From contig JAAYJS010000018.1 in the NCBI GenBank assembly GCA_012522805.1, positions 155,021 to 219,020 of the forward strand: 64,000 nt of DNA. Reading direction: 5' to 3'. Below are positions 45,516 through 55,369 of this stretch, piece after piece; position 1 is the stretch's first letter; the number at the start of each line of letters is the position of its first letter. Origin of the DNA: Eubacteriaceae bacterium. GTDB lineage: Bacteria > Bacillota > Clostridia > Eubacteriales > Eubacteriaceae. A program made the translations under genes and the position numbers. The notes under the pieces were generated by a model. It made no database searches, was not told the origin of the DNA, and saw only the letters and a list, made by a program, of their open reading frames with translations.

Positions 45516-46759
45516 ATGAAAGCAAAATCTTTTTATGGATGGAGAGTGGTTTTTGCCATTTTTGTGGCCATGTCGACCATCTATCCCCCCATCGTCAACA
45601 GTATTTCTATTTTTACAAACCCCGTAACATCAGAATTGGGTTTTTCAGGGTCTAGATTTTTAATTTATTATACCATTATGGGATTAACCGGTATGTTTGC
45701 CAACTCTTTTGTCGGCGTCATGCTGAGAAAATACAAAGCCAATTGGGTCATGGCAGCCGGTGTTGCCACGGTCGGTTTGACTTTGATCGGCTTTTCTCGG
45801 TCTACCAAGTTGATGCATTTCTATATTTTGGCCATCTTTCAAGGCGTTGGTCTATCCGCTTGTTGCGTGGTGCCACCAAGCGTCTTGGTCACCAACTGGT
45901 TTAATGACAAGCGCGGTCTTGCATTGGGTTTAGGCCTTGCCGGTACCGGTATTGGCGGAAGCATCTTTTCGCCCTTAGTGACTCGACTCATTTAAGCTAT
46001 GGCTGGCGTGCAGGGTATCTTGCTGCAGGCTTGGTTGTATTACTCGTAACCATGCCCATTGTCTTTTTCGTGGTCCGTTTTGAACCTTCCATGATGGGAC
46101 AAGAGCCATTAGGTGGTGTTCCGGAGGTTTCCGGGCAACCGGTCAGTGGACTGGGTTTTTCAGAAATGGTCAAAACACCTGCTTTTATTATTATGATTCT
46201 CTCTATCTTACTCGGTGGAATCATGGTCAATGGGTTATTGGTGAACTTTGCACCCTACATCGCCTTTATGGGCTATACCCCACAACAGGGGAGTATGATC
46301 CTGTCCTTCAGTTTGCTCTTTATGACCTTGGGTAAATTGGTGTTGGGACGTTTGTACGATAAATTGGGGGTTCAAGCCACCTTTTTAGTCGTCCTCGTTA
46401 GCAGCATTCTCTGCCTGTTTTCCCTTATTATGGCACGTAACTTTGCTTTTGGAATACTCTATACGATTATGTTCGGTCTGGCCTCCTCCAATGCCTTGGT
46501 CACGCCGGCTATTTTAACCGCAAAACTTTTCGGTCAAAAAGAGTTTAGTAGAAAATACGGATTTGTGGCAACCTTTGTGGCATTGAGTGCCGCTATCACA
46601 CCCGTTTATACCGGTTTCTTCACCAAATCTGGCGAATCGGGTTATACCCTGATGCTTTATACTTTTATGGCTTTATCCGTTGCAACCTATATCACCATGT
46701 GGCTTTCCGTTAAAGTGAAACCTGTGGAGCACATAAGCCTTGCAGAAATTGATTCATAA
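45516..46759 (+). pseudogene. MFS transporter (oxalate/formate antiporter-like), single frameshift
   Basis: Two frames join into one about 414-residue major facilitator: the first ends at 45995 after SPLVTRLI; the second resumes with SYGWRAGYLAAG and continues through MSIL-type helices to 46759. Adding one T in the run at 45991-45993 restores the frame, so this is a one-base deletion or an assembly error. The sequence (FYGWRVVFAIFVAMSTIYPP, GLALGLGLAGTGIGGSIFSP) resembles OxlT/monocarboxylate-type MFS. Start ATG 45516 follows AAGGGAG. Base composition is like the core chromosome. It precedes a D-2-hydroxyacid dehydrogenase gene by 15 bases, so the pair may import and reduce a 2-oxo or hydroxy acid. 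Confidence 0.8.
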
Positions 46760-46774
46760 ACCCAGGAGGTTATT

Positions 46775-47755
46775 ATGTTTAAAGTTGTTCGTACATTTGA
46801 AATGGATGGCGCTCTGGAAATAGAAAAATCTGTTCTTGGTCCGGGGTTTGAAGTTGTAGAAGCTCCTTGTGCCACGGAAGAAGAGATCATTGAAAAATGT
46901 CAGGATGCAGATGCGGTGATTTGTGTATACGAGCCCTTTACCAAACGGGTTATCGATGCACTGCCGAATCTAAAACTGATCGCTTTCAAATCCATCGGGT
47001 TTAACTATGCCGATTACGAACATGCGGCTACCAAGGGCATACCGGTGACCCACATCGTGCATTTTTGCACCCAGGAAGTTGCCGATTACGCTACTGCTGC
47101 CATCTTGGTATGCAACCGCATGCTTTTCCAGTACAACCACGATACCCATGTGTTAAAAGAATGGAATTTGTTTAAGCATATGGATCGCATGCATCGTCTT
47201 GCCAATCAAACCATCGGTTTGTTGGGTTTCGGCAATATTCCCCGTTTAGTAGCTAAGAGATTAGCACCCTACGGCTGTGAAATTGTCGCCTACGACCCCT
47301 TCTGCGATGCGGATCAGGCAATGGAGGAATACGGAGTTAAACTTCTTCCTTTAGAAGACGTCCTGGCTCAATCGGATATCATCAGTTTACATTTACCCCT
47401 TAACAAAGCAACAAAAGGCATCATCAATAAAGACACCATTGCCTTGATGAAAGAAGGCGTCTCCTTGATTAACTCTGCCCGTGGTCCGATTATCGTCGAT
47501 GAAGATTTTATCGAAGCCATTGTTAGCGGTAAAATTGGTTTTGCCGTGATCGATGTGTTGGAAGAAGAGTATCCGGATATGAATACCCACCCCTTCGCTT
47601 CCCGTGATAATATCGTGCTGACTCCCCATATTGCTTTCCTCTCCCAAGAATCCATTTATGACGGGATTGTGGAGTGCGCTGAGAATGTGAAGAATTTTGC
47701 AGAAGGTCACTACGAAAAATGCGCCATTGTCAATGGTGTTAAACCGGAGAAATAA
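46775..47755 (+). CDS. D-isomer-specific 2-hydroxyacid dehydrogenase
   Basis: 326 residues. NAD-binding GLLGFGNIPRLVAKRL (GxGxxP variant; the family usually has GxGxIG) and the catalytic triad are visible: Arg in NSARGPIIVD, Glu in IDVLEEEYPD, and His in TPHIAFLS. The family reduces 2-oxo acids to D-2-hydroxy acids with NADH (C-terminal binding protein/phosphoglycerate dehydrogenase-like). The exact substrate is unknown. RBS AGGAGGT lies 6 bases upstream. It is probably co-transcribed with the MFS gene. Confidence 0.88.
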   Translation: MFKVVRTFEMDGALEIEKSVLGPGFEVVEAPCATEEEIIEKCQDADAVICVYEPFTKRVIDALPNLKLIAFKSIGFNYADYEHAATKGIPVTHIVHFCTQEVADYATAAILVCNRMLFQYNHDTHVLKEWNLFKHMDRMHRLANQTIGLLGFGNIPRLVAKRLAPYGCEIVAYDPFCDADQAMEEYGVKLLPLEDVLAQSDIISLHLPLNKATKGIINKDTIALMKEGVSLINSARGPIIVDEDFIEAIVSGKIGFAVIDVLEEEYPDMNTHPFASRDNIVLTPHIAFLSQESIYDGIVECAENVKNFAEGHYEKCAIVNGVKPEK

Positions 47756-47866
47756 TTTCGGTCATCGAATACGTGAACCATAAGCAAAGGTATCTTTAGA
47801 AAATATGGTTCTATATCAAATGTTGGGGCAACCCATCAATGAGATGTTTACGAAACAGTTATCTGT

Positions 47867-47905
47867 GAAGTGCACCCATAATCTGTTTAAGATTGGGTGC
47901 ACTTC
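47867..47905. terminator. Hairpin downstream of the hydroxyacid dehydrogenase
   Basis: GAAGTGCACCCA (47867-47878) / TGGGTGCACTTC (47894-47905), perfect 12 bp with inner ATC/GAT pairs. There is no T tract, so terminator function is uncertain; an element end is possible. Confidence 0.5.
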
Positions 47906-48132
47906 ATTATCATCAGGTGTAAGTACGATTGCGAAATTTTTAAAAACTCTCGTACCGTTAGCAAGTATTTGACAACCTTTATCTCGTGTTCACACTTCGT
48001 TGTAACCATTTGTATTGGATATGGAGAAAGTCGTGGACGTCCAACAGATAGAAAAAAGATGAACAATGCGAACAGTCACATCAAGTGGCTGTTTCGTCAT
48101 TTCAAGAGCAATTGAATCAAGAAAGGAAAGTA
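47906..48132. other. Intergenic region without recognisable gene
   Basis: A short frame (72 codons, ends near 48115) shows no recognisable family and no good ribosome binding site. Confidence 0.4.
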
Positions 48133-48975
48133 ATGAGAATAGAACTTTTAGCCTTGGATGTGGACGGCACCTTGGCTACCAGCGATTTAACAATTACAGA
48201 ACCGACAAAAAAAACCATAGCAAAAGCCATTGACCAAGGGGTCTTGGTGGTTCCGGCAACCGGCCGGGTTTTTAAGCAAGTGCCGGAAGAAGTTTTAGAA
48301 ATTCCGGGAATGCAATACGCCATCACCTCCAACGGAGCAGCGGTGACCGACTTAAAAAGCATGGAGCAAATCTACACCAATCCTCTCAAAAAAGAAGTGG
48401 TTGAGAAAATTGCCGAATTGCTCTACAACCGCACTCTTTATGTAGAAGCTTATATTGGCGGAAAAAGCATCACCTATGGGCGGAGTCTGGACTTAGCCAA
48501 AAAGAAAATGCCCAAGGAATATGTGGATTTGATCGTTTCGACCATCGATGTCGAACCCAAAGAAAAAGATTTCTACGACTATATTTTGAGAAAACCGGTG
48601 GAGAAAATCAATTTATTTTTCGAATCCCGCCAAGACAGATTGAACATGATTTCTGAATTGGAGAGAGCAGTCGCAGACGAGAGCAAAATAACCAGTCCCG
48701 TCATCGATAATGTAGAGATTAACAACCCCAATGCCAGCAAAGGCGATGCCTTGTCTCATTTGGCAGACTTATTGGCCATTCCCTCCCAACGGGTGATGGC
48801 TGTAGGAGATGCGGACAATGATATCGAGATGATTCGATACGCCGGTTTGGGTATTGCCATGGAAAACGCGGACGAAGATTTAAAAAGAATTGCAGATGAA
48901 ATGACCTTAAGCAACGATGAAGACGGTGTTGCCCACGCCATCAGTACTTATATTTTAAAGAAGAAAGAAAGATAA
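48133..48975 (+). CDS. Cof-type HAD-superfamily phosphatase
   Basis: 280 residues. HAD motif I is ALDVDGTLATSD (nucleophile and acid/base Asp), motif II is VPATGRVF (Thr/Ser position), and motif IV is AVGDADNDIEMI with the conserved Lys before it (NASKGDALSHL). The cap region is type IIB as in Cof proteins. It dephosphorylates sugar phosphates, flavin or pyridoxal phosphates; the substrate is not predictable. The start is the ATG after GAAAGGAAAG. It resembles core genes in composition and lies between mobile debris. Confidence 0.92.
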   Translation: MRIELLALDVDGTLATSDLTITEPTKKTIAKAIDQGVLVVPATGRVFKQVPEEVLEIPGMQYAITSNGAAVTDLKSMEQIYTNPLKKEVVEKIAELLYNRTLYVEAYIGGKSITYGRSLDLAKKKMPKEYVDLIVSTIDVEPKEKDFYDYILRKPVEKINLFFESRQDRLNMISELERAVADESKITSPVIDNVEINNPNASKGDALSHLADLLAIPSQRVMAVGDADNDIEMIRYAGLGIAMENADEDLKRIADEMTLSNDEDGVAHAISTYILKKKER

Positions 48976-49490
48976 AAAGAAACCGACTTTTATGTTGTGT
49001 CAATCCCAATATACACATTGTTGTAAGGCTAAGAAAAACTAGACAAATCTACGATCCCTTATGTGAAAGGATATTGAGCAAAGAATATGTGGCCGAGTTG
49101 CTAACAAGCGTCGGAATGAGTTTCTATTGGTTACCTCTTTTGACGTTAAATAATGAATTCAGCCAATTTTGAAGAGTGCATAGTCAACGGCATTCCAGCA
49201 AAACAGAGCAACAGTAGATATGCAAAACTATCAAAACAGCACTTATACTTGCAAATAGAATGCTTAAATACTTGAGTGCGGAACTTGCAGACAAAGTCGA
49301 AGGGCACGTTGTGGTCATATAAGGAAGAAAGCAAGGATTGGGAGACTACCCTTCTTAGGACTGTAAACATAGAAAGTGAAATTGTCCTCGACTTCTTCTC
49401 CGGGGCAGATATCATAATAGTGACTGAAGGGCTTAAAGCCACTGTCTATAAAGGTTTTGAAGTTTCCAGAAAAAGTTACAACTGAAATTA
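48976..49490. other. Degenerate region with repeated element fragment
   Basis: No intact gene. 49380-49475 resembles 53806-53900 at the DNA level; both read on the minus strand as YYDI(N/C)P(D/G)EEVEDN(L/F)TF, the end of an unrecognised protein carried by mobile elements. Confidence 0.4.
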
Positions 49491-49806
49491 GAGCCTCCAG
49501 AAGGAAAGAAATATAATACCAACATTGTTGATATGCAAGTAATATTCCGTATCATTCAATCCATTCCATCACCTATAGCGAAGCTATTATAATGTGGCTA
49601 GCAGAAGTTGGAAATGAAAGAATAAATGAAATGATTGATTCTGAGCTAACTATTGATAGAGCGCTACAAACCTATCTTCAAAAGGATATCCTAGAGAAGG
49701 GATTAATCAGAGATTACAATCGATACAAGTGCGAAAAAAGCTAACGGTCGCTTGGCAAGATCATGGAGTGAAAGAAGGTGTTGGATACACCATCTTTCGA
49801 GGCGGT
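49491..49806 (+). pseudogene. Bro-N/DinD-like protein remnant
   Basis: Pieces in three frames match a Bro-N antirepressor/DinD protein: IVDMQVIFRIIQSIPSPIA, then WLAEVGNERINEMIDSELTI with DRALQTYLQKD, then RLQSIQVRKKLTVAWQDHGV. Several frameshifts and a missing N-terminus mark it as a pseudogene. Confidence 0.65.
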
Positions 49807-49814
49807 CATCATTT

Positions 49815-50142
49815 GTATATTCTGATGGTGACAAGATTGAACTTGGCGGAAGAGAATTGACTGTGATTCATACTCCGGACATTCCCTAGTCCAAATAAGA
49901 ATGAATGTGAAATACAAGAAGCACTAGACAATGTTTTAATTGAAAAAACACCAAGCATTTGTTGGAGTCTTTTATTGTCAGGGTGGATTTAATTATGAAA
50001 AGATGTCACTTTTTCGAGATTAGTGATGAAGATTTTTGCGAAAAGTGCCAAACGTAAGAAACCTGAAGTAGGTGTGATGCGAGCTAATTCTTATGATCTT
50101 TCAGATCTTAAATATTTGGGACCATCAATCTCTTTATTATGA
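49815..50142 (+). pseudogene. MBL-fold hydrolase and flavodoxin fragments
   Basis: 49826-49890 reads SDGDKIELGGRELTVIHTPD, a metallo-beta-lactamase-fold fragment (HTPGH position) ending in a stop. From about 49910, in shifting frames, the sequence continues ALDNVLIEKTPSIC, then FSRLVMKIFAKSAKRKK and PEVGVMRANSYDLSD, the C-terminal part of a flavodoxin-like protein. Both are truncated. Confidence 0.5.
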
Positions 50143-50177
50143 GAAGATTGAATTACTATATGAAAGAGGAAACTAAC

Positions 50178-50534
50178 ATGTTTGAAAACACAATAATAAT
50201 TGCTAATGATATCATCGCGTTTGTACTTGAGATGGTAGCTCTGTATCTATGGGGAAGATGGGCTTATTCGATGGTTGATAATCGTTTGTTGAGTTGGTTT
50301 GCTGTGATAATTGTTGTTATCATATTCATCTTCATATGGGGACTCTATTTTTCACCTAAAGCTCCCCAAAAACTTCCATTAGTGACTTATTATATACTAA
50401 AATACATAGTATTAACTTTACCGTCTGTTCAATTGAAAAAGTCAAATTCCCTCATCATGGTTTTAATAATTGTATTAGTTGCAGTTAATCTATTAGTTCA
50501 ATGGCAGTTGGGAAGAGGAAATTGGAACTTTTAA
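50178..50534 (+). CDS. YrdB-family (DUF2568) small membrane protein
   Basis: 118 residues, four hydrophobic segments (ANDIIAFVLEMVALYLWGRW, LLSWFAVIIVVIIFIFIWGLYF, YYILKYIVLTLP and a last helix near the C-terminus). The arrangement and GLYFSPKAP motif match YrdB-like DUF2568 proteins, whose function is unknown. The start is the ATG after AGAGGAA (50165-50171); an upstream in-frame ATG lacks a site. It is flanked by pseudogenes. Confidence 0.6.
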   Translation: MFENTIIIANDIIAFVLEMVALYLWGRWAYSMVDNRLLSWFAVIIVVIIFIFIWGLYFSPKAPQKLPLVTYYILKYIVLTLPSVQLKKSNSLIMVLIIVLVAVNLLVQWQLGRGNWNF

Positions 50535-50608
50535 TTTGGTGATAATAACAAATATTAACCGATCATTAGGGTGAATGCTCGATTGATTATCTTTGAAAAT
50601 TTTTACTG

Positions 50609-51329
50609 ATGAGTGAAGACGAATTAGAGCTTGATACACTAGGAGATCGAAAGACGGCACTCTTTGTCATTATCTCGGATACGGACGATACTTTTAACTT
50701 TGTAGTATCAATTATGTACTCACAGTTATTTAACCTTTTATGCGATAAAGCCGATGATGTTTATGGAGGTAGACTTCCGATACACGTTAGGTGCTTACTT
50801 GATGAGTTTGCTAATATCGGACTCATACCACGATTTGAAAAGCTCATTGCAACAATACGTTCAAGAGAATTATCCGCAAGTATCATTCTACAAGCTAAAT
50901 CACAGCTAAAAGCAATCTATAAAGACAATGCCGATACAGATTATCGGTAACTGCGATAGCGAACTATTTCTAGGCGGAAAAGAATAAACGACATTAAAAG
51001 AACTTTCAGAGAACTTAGGAAAAGAAACCATTGACCTTTACAATACTTCGGAAACGAGGAGCAATCAAAAAAGCTTTGGGCTTAATTATCAAAAGACGGG
51101 TAAAGAACTAATGAGCCGTGATGAAATAAAGGTCATGGATGGTGGGAAATGTATCTTAGAAATTAGAGGTGCAAGACCATTTTATTCGGATAAATTTGAT
51201 ATTACGAAACACGAGAATTATAAGTTGTTGGAGGACTATGACAAGAAGAATTTGTTTGATATAGAAAGTTATATCAAGCGAAGAGATAAAGCAAAGCTGA
51301 ACAGAAATACTGTGATTACAAGATTATAA
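50609..51329 (+). pseudogene. VirD4/TraG-type coupling protein, 3' part, frameshifted (copy 1)
   Basis: The sequence encodes the C-terminal half of a type IV secretion coupling ATPase: LVIIS-type strand (LFVIISDTDDTFNFVVSIMY), Walker B region LLDEFANIGLIPRFEK, RSRELSASIILQAKSQL, then after one extra base near 50940 and an in-frame stop (KE-stop-TT) NCDSELFLGGKE, ETIDLYNTSETRSNQ and LMSRDEIKVMDGGKC. The N-terminal half is missing. The last about 300 bases recur at 54511-54812. Confidence 0.85.
51033..51226 (+). repeat. Direct repeat, copy 1 (VirD4 3' segment)
   Basis: Closely matches 54511-54704; only about ten scattered substitutions were seen by eye over about 190 bases, then the copies diverge. 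Confidence 0.8.
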
Positions 51330-51494
51330 TATTTTATGTTGTGGATTTATAGAGAATGCATATATTTGGTATAATAATATGAGTAAATTTATATTTGTGG
51401 AGATGAAACCTATAAAATTTGTACGAATACTGTAGGGTAGGAAAAGAAATCTTCCTCTATACTAAAATAAACCGAAAGAAAGGAGGGAATCAAA

Positions 51495-52364
51495 ATGAAT
51501 ATTATCAAGTCGTTCAACAATACGATTGATTATCTTGAAACAGTTCTTGATGATGAGATTAATGAAAAGAAAGTAACTCAATTATCTGGATACTCTTATT
51601 CGATGTTCAGTAGATTGTTTTCTATTCTAACTGAAACAACACTCTCAGAATATTTAAGAAGCAGAAGATTAACAGAAGCAGCCATTATATTAAGAGATAC
51701 CGATGAAAAGATTATTGATATTGCATTCAAATTTGGATATGAGTCATCGGATTCATTTGGAGCAGCATTTAAGAATTTTCATGGATTAACTCCTTCAGAG
51801 GTAAGAAATGGAAAACCATTCAAATTATTTTCAAGAGTGCAATTAGCAATAAGTGTAAAAGGAGGAAGAAGTATGAATATCACAATTCAAAAGAAAAAAG
51901 CATTTACGGTTGCAGGTGTAAATGAAGAAAAGATCAATTCATCATTATGTACAAGTATATGGAAAAAACTCTTTTCAAAGGTTAGTCATGAAGAAGTGTC
52001 AAAGTTAGGAACGGGTGAATCTGTCGGAGTTTGCCATGATATATTAAAACTTGATAATCATGATGTTTTAGAGAACAATACCATTAACTATATGGCGGGA
52101 TATATCGTTAATGATGCAGATCAAGCAAGAAGTATGGGCTTAGATGTTTTGGAAGTTGAAGAAACGGAGTACGCTATTGTAGAGTTAACAGGATCTGTTC
52201 CGAAGTGCATTCATAACGGGTGGAAATATGCGATGGAAGTTTTCTTCCCTGAACATTGTTACGTTCATTCAGGAAAACCTGACTTTGAATATTACTATGA
52301 AGGGGATATGGATAGCAAAGACTACAAGATGGAGTTATGGATACCCGTTGTCAGATCGAAGTAA
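51495..52364 (+). CDS. AraC-family regulator with GyrI-like effector domain
   Basis: 289 residues. The N-terminal about 100 residues are an AraC helix-turn-helix (KKVTQLSGYSYSMFSRLFSI and IIDIAFKFGYESSDSFGAAF with HGLTPSEVRNG). The C-terminal about 160 residues (MNITIQKKKAFTVAGV to ELWIPVV) are a GyrI/SOUL-type ligand-binding domain, as in Rob/BmrR-like drug sensors. It probably senses small hydrophobic compounds and activates export genes, but none is adjacent. RBS AAAGGAGG (51479-51486). It is cargo between the two VirD4 segments. Confidence 0.9.
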   Translation: MNIIKSFNNTIDYLETVLDDEINEKKVTQLSGYSYSMFSRLFSILTETTLSEYLRSRRLTEAAIILRDTDEKIIDIAFKFGYESSDSFGAAFKNFHGLTPSEVRNGKPFKLFSRVQLAISVKGGRSMNITIQKKKAFTVAGVNEEKINSSLCTSIWKKLFSKVSHEEVSKLGTGESVGVCHDILKLDNHDVLENNTINYMAGYIVNDADQARSMGLDVLEVEETEYAIVELTGSVPKCIHNGWKYAMEVFFPEHCYVHSGKPDFEYYYEGDMDSKDYKMELWIPVVRSK

Positions 52365-52656
52365 AATATATATTAACCTTAGTTAACCAATCAGCATTTA
52401 ACTTTTAAATCAGCGAGTTTGTTACATTAGTAATCAGTGAAACTCTTGAAGTGTTATTTTGGTTGTATAATTTTTCGAATATTGTTTTTCATTATCATCA
52501 TACGTATTTTGAGTAAATATTAGAATTATATATATAAATACCACATAAAAGCTATCAGCAAAATATCTTTGACAATGAAAACATACCATTGTCAAAGACT
52601 TTTGGTAGCGTTAAAATGTTTCTTTGATTAAGATAAAGGAAAAGGAGATGAGAAAG
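52365..52656. other. Intergenic region between AraC and XRE genes
   Basis: AT-rich. An inverted repeat (TTTGACAATG / CATTGTCAAA at 52569-52578 and 52588-52597) precedes the XRE gene and could be its own operator or a terminator. Confidence 0.4.
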
Positions 52657-53240
52657 ATGGAATTAGGGAATCAGATTAAAAAGTATCGAAACGAATTAGA
52701 AATTTCCCAAGAAAAATTAGCTGAAAAAATTTATGTTTCTAGGCAGTCTGTATCTAATTGGGAAAATGACAAAAATTATCCAGATATAAATAGTCTGATC
52801 CGTTTGAGTGAAGTCTTCAATGTCTCTCTTGATGTTTTAATTAAAGGAGATGTGAAAAAGATGAAAAAAGAGATAAGTGAAAAGGACAGAAAAGATTTTA
52901 ACAAGGTGAGTAATATACTTGCTATTATGTTTGGATTATTAATATTATCAGCGATGCCTTTGTTGTATTTTTTGGATAAAATTGGAATTGCAATTTGGGT
53001 TATATTAGCTGTAGCTTCGGTATATGTAGCTTCTTTAGCTGAAAAAATGAAAAAAGAATTTGATATTCAAACGTATAAAGAAATTGTAGCATTTACTGAG
53101 GGTAAGAATTTAGATGAGATTTCAAAAGCGAGAGAAGAAGGAAAACGTCCGTATCAAAAAATAGTAATAGTGCTTTTTTTGTAATATTCACTGTAATATC
53201 ATCATTCGGAATGATGTACCTGCTAACGAAATTCTTCTAA
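52657..53240 (+). pseudogene. XRE-family regulator with membrane segments, frameshifted near its end
   Basis: The N-terminal HTH_3 domain (LGNQIKKYRNELEISQEKLA, VSRQSVSNWENDKNYPDINS) is followed by a linker and two hydrophobic segments (ILAIMFGLLILSAMPLLYFL, GIAIWVILAVASVYVASLA). The frame stops at 53184, but adding one T to the run of seven at 53174-53180 continues it as FFVIFTVISSFGMMYLLTKF, ending at 53240. The protein may still be active because only the last helix is lost. AAGGAG (52641-52646) supports ATG 52657. Confidence 0.7.
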
Positions 53241-54065
53241 TACAGTAGTGATAAAATAGTAAATACTGTAAAACTGAATGATTTTTTAGATAAAATAAGA
53301 GAAGATGCAATGTGGAATAAAACAAAAAATGTTATTATAAAGCGTGCGTTACCAATGACTTTGGAAGTAATTAAAGAGATAGCCACAGAAATTATTGCTG
53401 AAACAATAAAAGGAACATTCATATAAGGAACTTTATAAGTAAATAAAAAGGATAGCGATTAGAGGATAAAATCTAGTCGCTTTTTTAATTTCAAAACAAG
53501 GGAGTAAAGAAAATGGAAATAATTTAGATTTAATCAACATCAACGTTAATTTGCTCAAAGAGCCAGTATTTAGCAGTTTCGAAAAGATATATTCCTTGGA
53601 AAGAGGTAAGAGAATCCAAAAGTGAGATAATATATTCAAGGGAGCTTTTAAGTAAATATTCATATAAAATAGAGGAGTATCAAAAGTAAACAAATTCCAG
53701 TTTGTCGCTTCTGAAATCACATATAACCCTGATGTCACATTAGTGCTACGCATAGAAAATCCTGATTTCAGTGGGTTTCTCTAGTCTTCCAATAGTTTAA
53801 AACGTCAAATTATCCTCGACTTCTTCGTCGGGGTTGATGTCATAATAGTGACAATAGGACGTAAAGTCAATGTTTGTAATGGTTTTGAAGCTTCCACAAA
53901 ACTCAAAACTACAAATTATGTGCTGCTGAGAGCTTTTTTCACCTAGAAAAGGGTTGTAAGCAGCACATATTTTTTTCTCCAGTATATAAAATAGAATACA
54001 AAAATCAAGGTAACTGAGAAAAATCTTAGTTGCTTTTTTGATGCAAAAAAGAAGGGAGGTCAAGT
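53241..54065. other. Mosaic non-coding stretch upstream of repA
   Basis: A short open stretch without a start codon (53247-53426, ending EIIAETIKGTFI) and a partial element fragment (53806-53920, minus) were seen. No intact gene was recognised. Confidence 0.4.
53917..53976 (+). terminator. Hairpin with T tract
   Basis: Perfect 11-bp stem TATGTGCTGCT (53917-53927) / AGCAGCACATA (53959-53969), 31-base loop, then seven T. Confidence 0.6.
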
Positions 54066-54512
54066 ATGGATTTCGATTATTTCTATGGCCGAGATGGTGA
54101 AGCTTTTCAGTTTCTAAAAGTAGTAATCATATTCTTTGAGTCGGAATTATTTCAGAAATTGTCGATTGAATCAAAAGTGCTTTATTCGTTTCTGCTATCG
54201 AGAGCGGATCTATCATTCAAGAACAATTGGATTGATGATCAAAATCGTGTGTTCATCATTTTCACGATTGAGGAAGTAAAAGAAAAGCTAAGTTGTAGTC
54301 ATGAAAAAGCAATTAAGTTGTTTACTGAACTTGATGTTAAAAGTGGAATAGGACTTATAGAAAGAAAAAGAAGAGAGGAAGGAAAAGCGAGTGTCATTTA
54401 TGTGAAGGACTTCATGAGTACTTTTAACAAAAACTTTGACATGCGAAATATGGAAAGAAAGACGTCTTATGCACTTGAACAAGTCTATAACGTGATAAAT
54501 GCAAGACATTGA
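54066..54512 (+). CDS. Replication initiator protein A N-terminal fragment (RepA_N)
   Basis: 148 residues. The first about 110 match the N-terminal winged-helix domain of RepA_N initiators of Gram-positive plasmids and integrative elements (LSIESKVLYSFLLSRADLS, NNWIDDQNRVFIIFTIEE, KLFTELDVKSGIGLIERKRR). The ORF then ends at a junction with a VirD4/TraG 3' segment (54511 onward), so the C-terminal half is gone. A strong RBS (AAGGGAGGTC, 54051-54060) is retained. It is probably a non-functional fusion product. Confidence 0.75.
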   Translation: MDFDYFYGRDGEAFQFLKVVIIFFESELFQKLSIESKVLYSFLLSRADLSFKNNWIDDQNRVFIIFTIEEVKEKLSCSHEKAIKLFTELDVKSGIGLIERKRREEGKASVIYVKDFMSTFNKNFDMRNMERKTSYALEQVYNVINARH

Positions 54513-54812
54513 CCTTTACAATACTTCGGAAACTAGGAGCAATCAAAAAAACTTTGGGCTTAATTATCAAAAGACGGGTAAAGAACTAATGAGCCGTGAT
54601 GAAATCAAAGTCATGGACGGTGGGAAATGTATCTTAGAAATTAGAGGTGCAAGACCATTTTATTCGGATAAATCTGATATTACATAACACGAGAATTACA
54701 AGCTTTTAGAAGACTTCTACAAAAAGAATCTAATTTGATGTAGAAAGCTATTTGAAAAGACGTGGAAAAGCAAAAATCAAATCAAGCATTACGATTACGA
54801 AAGATTTTATTT
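54511..54812 (+). pseudogene. VirD4/TraG coupling protein 3' end (copy 2, degenerate)
   Basis: Same sequence as 51033-51329 (DLYNTSETRSNQKNFGLNYQ, LMSRDEIKVMDGGKC), then an in-frame stop after FYSDKSDIT and frameshifts to the end near 54812. It joins directly to the repA fragment. Confidence 0.85.
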
Positions 54813-54876
54813 AATTGAATCAGTATTCGAAGTATAATAGAAACATATACAAATTGGAATTTGAAAGGGTGATAAG

Positions 54877-55365
54877 ATGGTTAAGTGGTTTAGACTTTTC
54901 GGAGAACAATATGTAGGTTTTTGGTTCTTCGGATTAATATTATTTATCTTACAGGAAGTACCTTATATCGTCATGCCATTGCTTACCCTCAATAGCAATC
55001 CTGTTATGGGAATGCAAGAAACATCCTTTGTGTTGAATTTTTTTGAAAAGGTCTTGGGAATATCGTGCGTATTGGTCATGTGTTTTATTGTTCAAAAAAG
55101 AGAGACATTTTTCACAATCGGTAGTGGAATTAATAAGGCCGGATTCGTCTTAGCTATCCTAATTTTACTTGCAAATTATTTTGGTTGGATGTTGTACTTT
55201 AGTGGATATCAATCTCGTTGGATCATACTAGCGTTTTTAGTCTCATTACCTCCTTTGTACTATGCTGCTATTGGGTTGTGGAGAGAAAACTGGATTCTAT
55301 TGGTTTTAGGAATCACCTTTGGGGTAGTTCATTTTATTCATGTATATGGGAATCTCGCTATATAG
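54877..55365 (+). CDS. Membrane protein of unknown function
   Basis: 162 residues with about five hydrophobic segments (FGLILFILQEVPYIVMPLLTL, VLGISCVLVMCFIV, AGFVLAILILLANYFGWMLYF, WIILAFLVSLPPLYYAAIGLW, WILLVLGITFGVVHFIHVYG). AAAGGGTGATA lies before the ATG. No family recognised; possibly an intact cargo gene among the debris. Its codon use is AT-rich like its surroundings. Confidence 0.6.
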   Translation: MVKWFRLFGEQYVGFWFFGLILFILQEVPYIVMPLLTLNSNPVMGMQETSFVLNFFEKVLGISCVLVMCFIVQKRETFFTIGSGINKAGFVLAILILLANYFGWMLYFSGYQSRWIILAFLVSLPPLYYAAIGLWRENWILLVLGITFGVVHFIHVYGNLAI

Positions 55366-55369
55366 GCGA

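Noticed and set aside
47906..48132. Gene for a basic 72-residue protein before the Cof phosphatase
   Set aside because: No usable ribosome binding site and no recognisable family.
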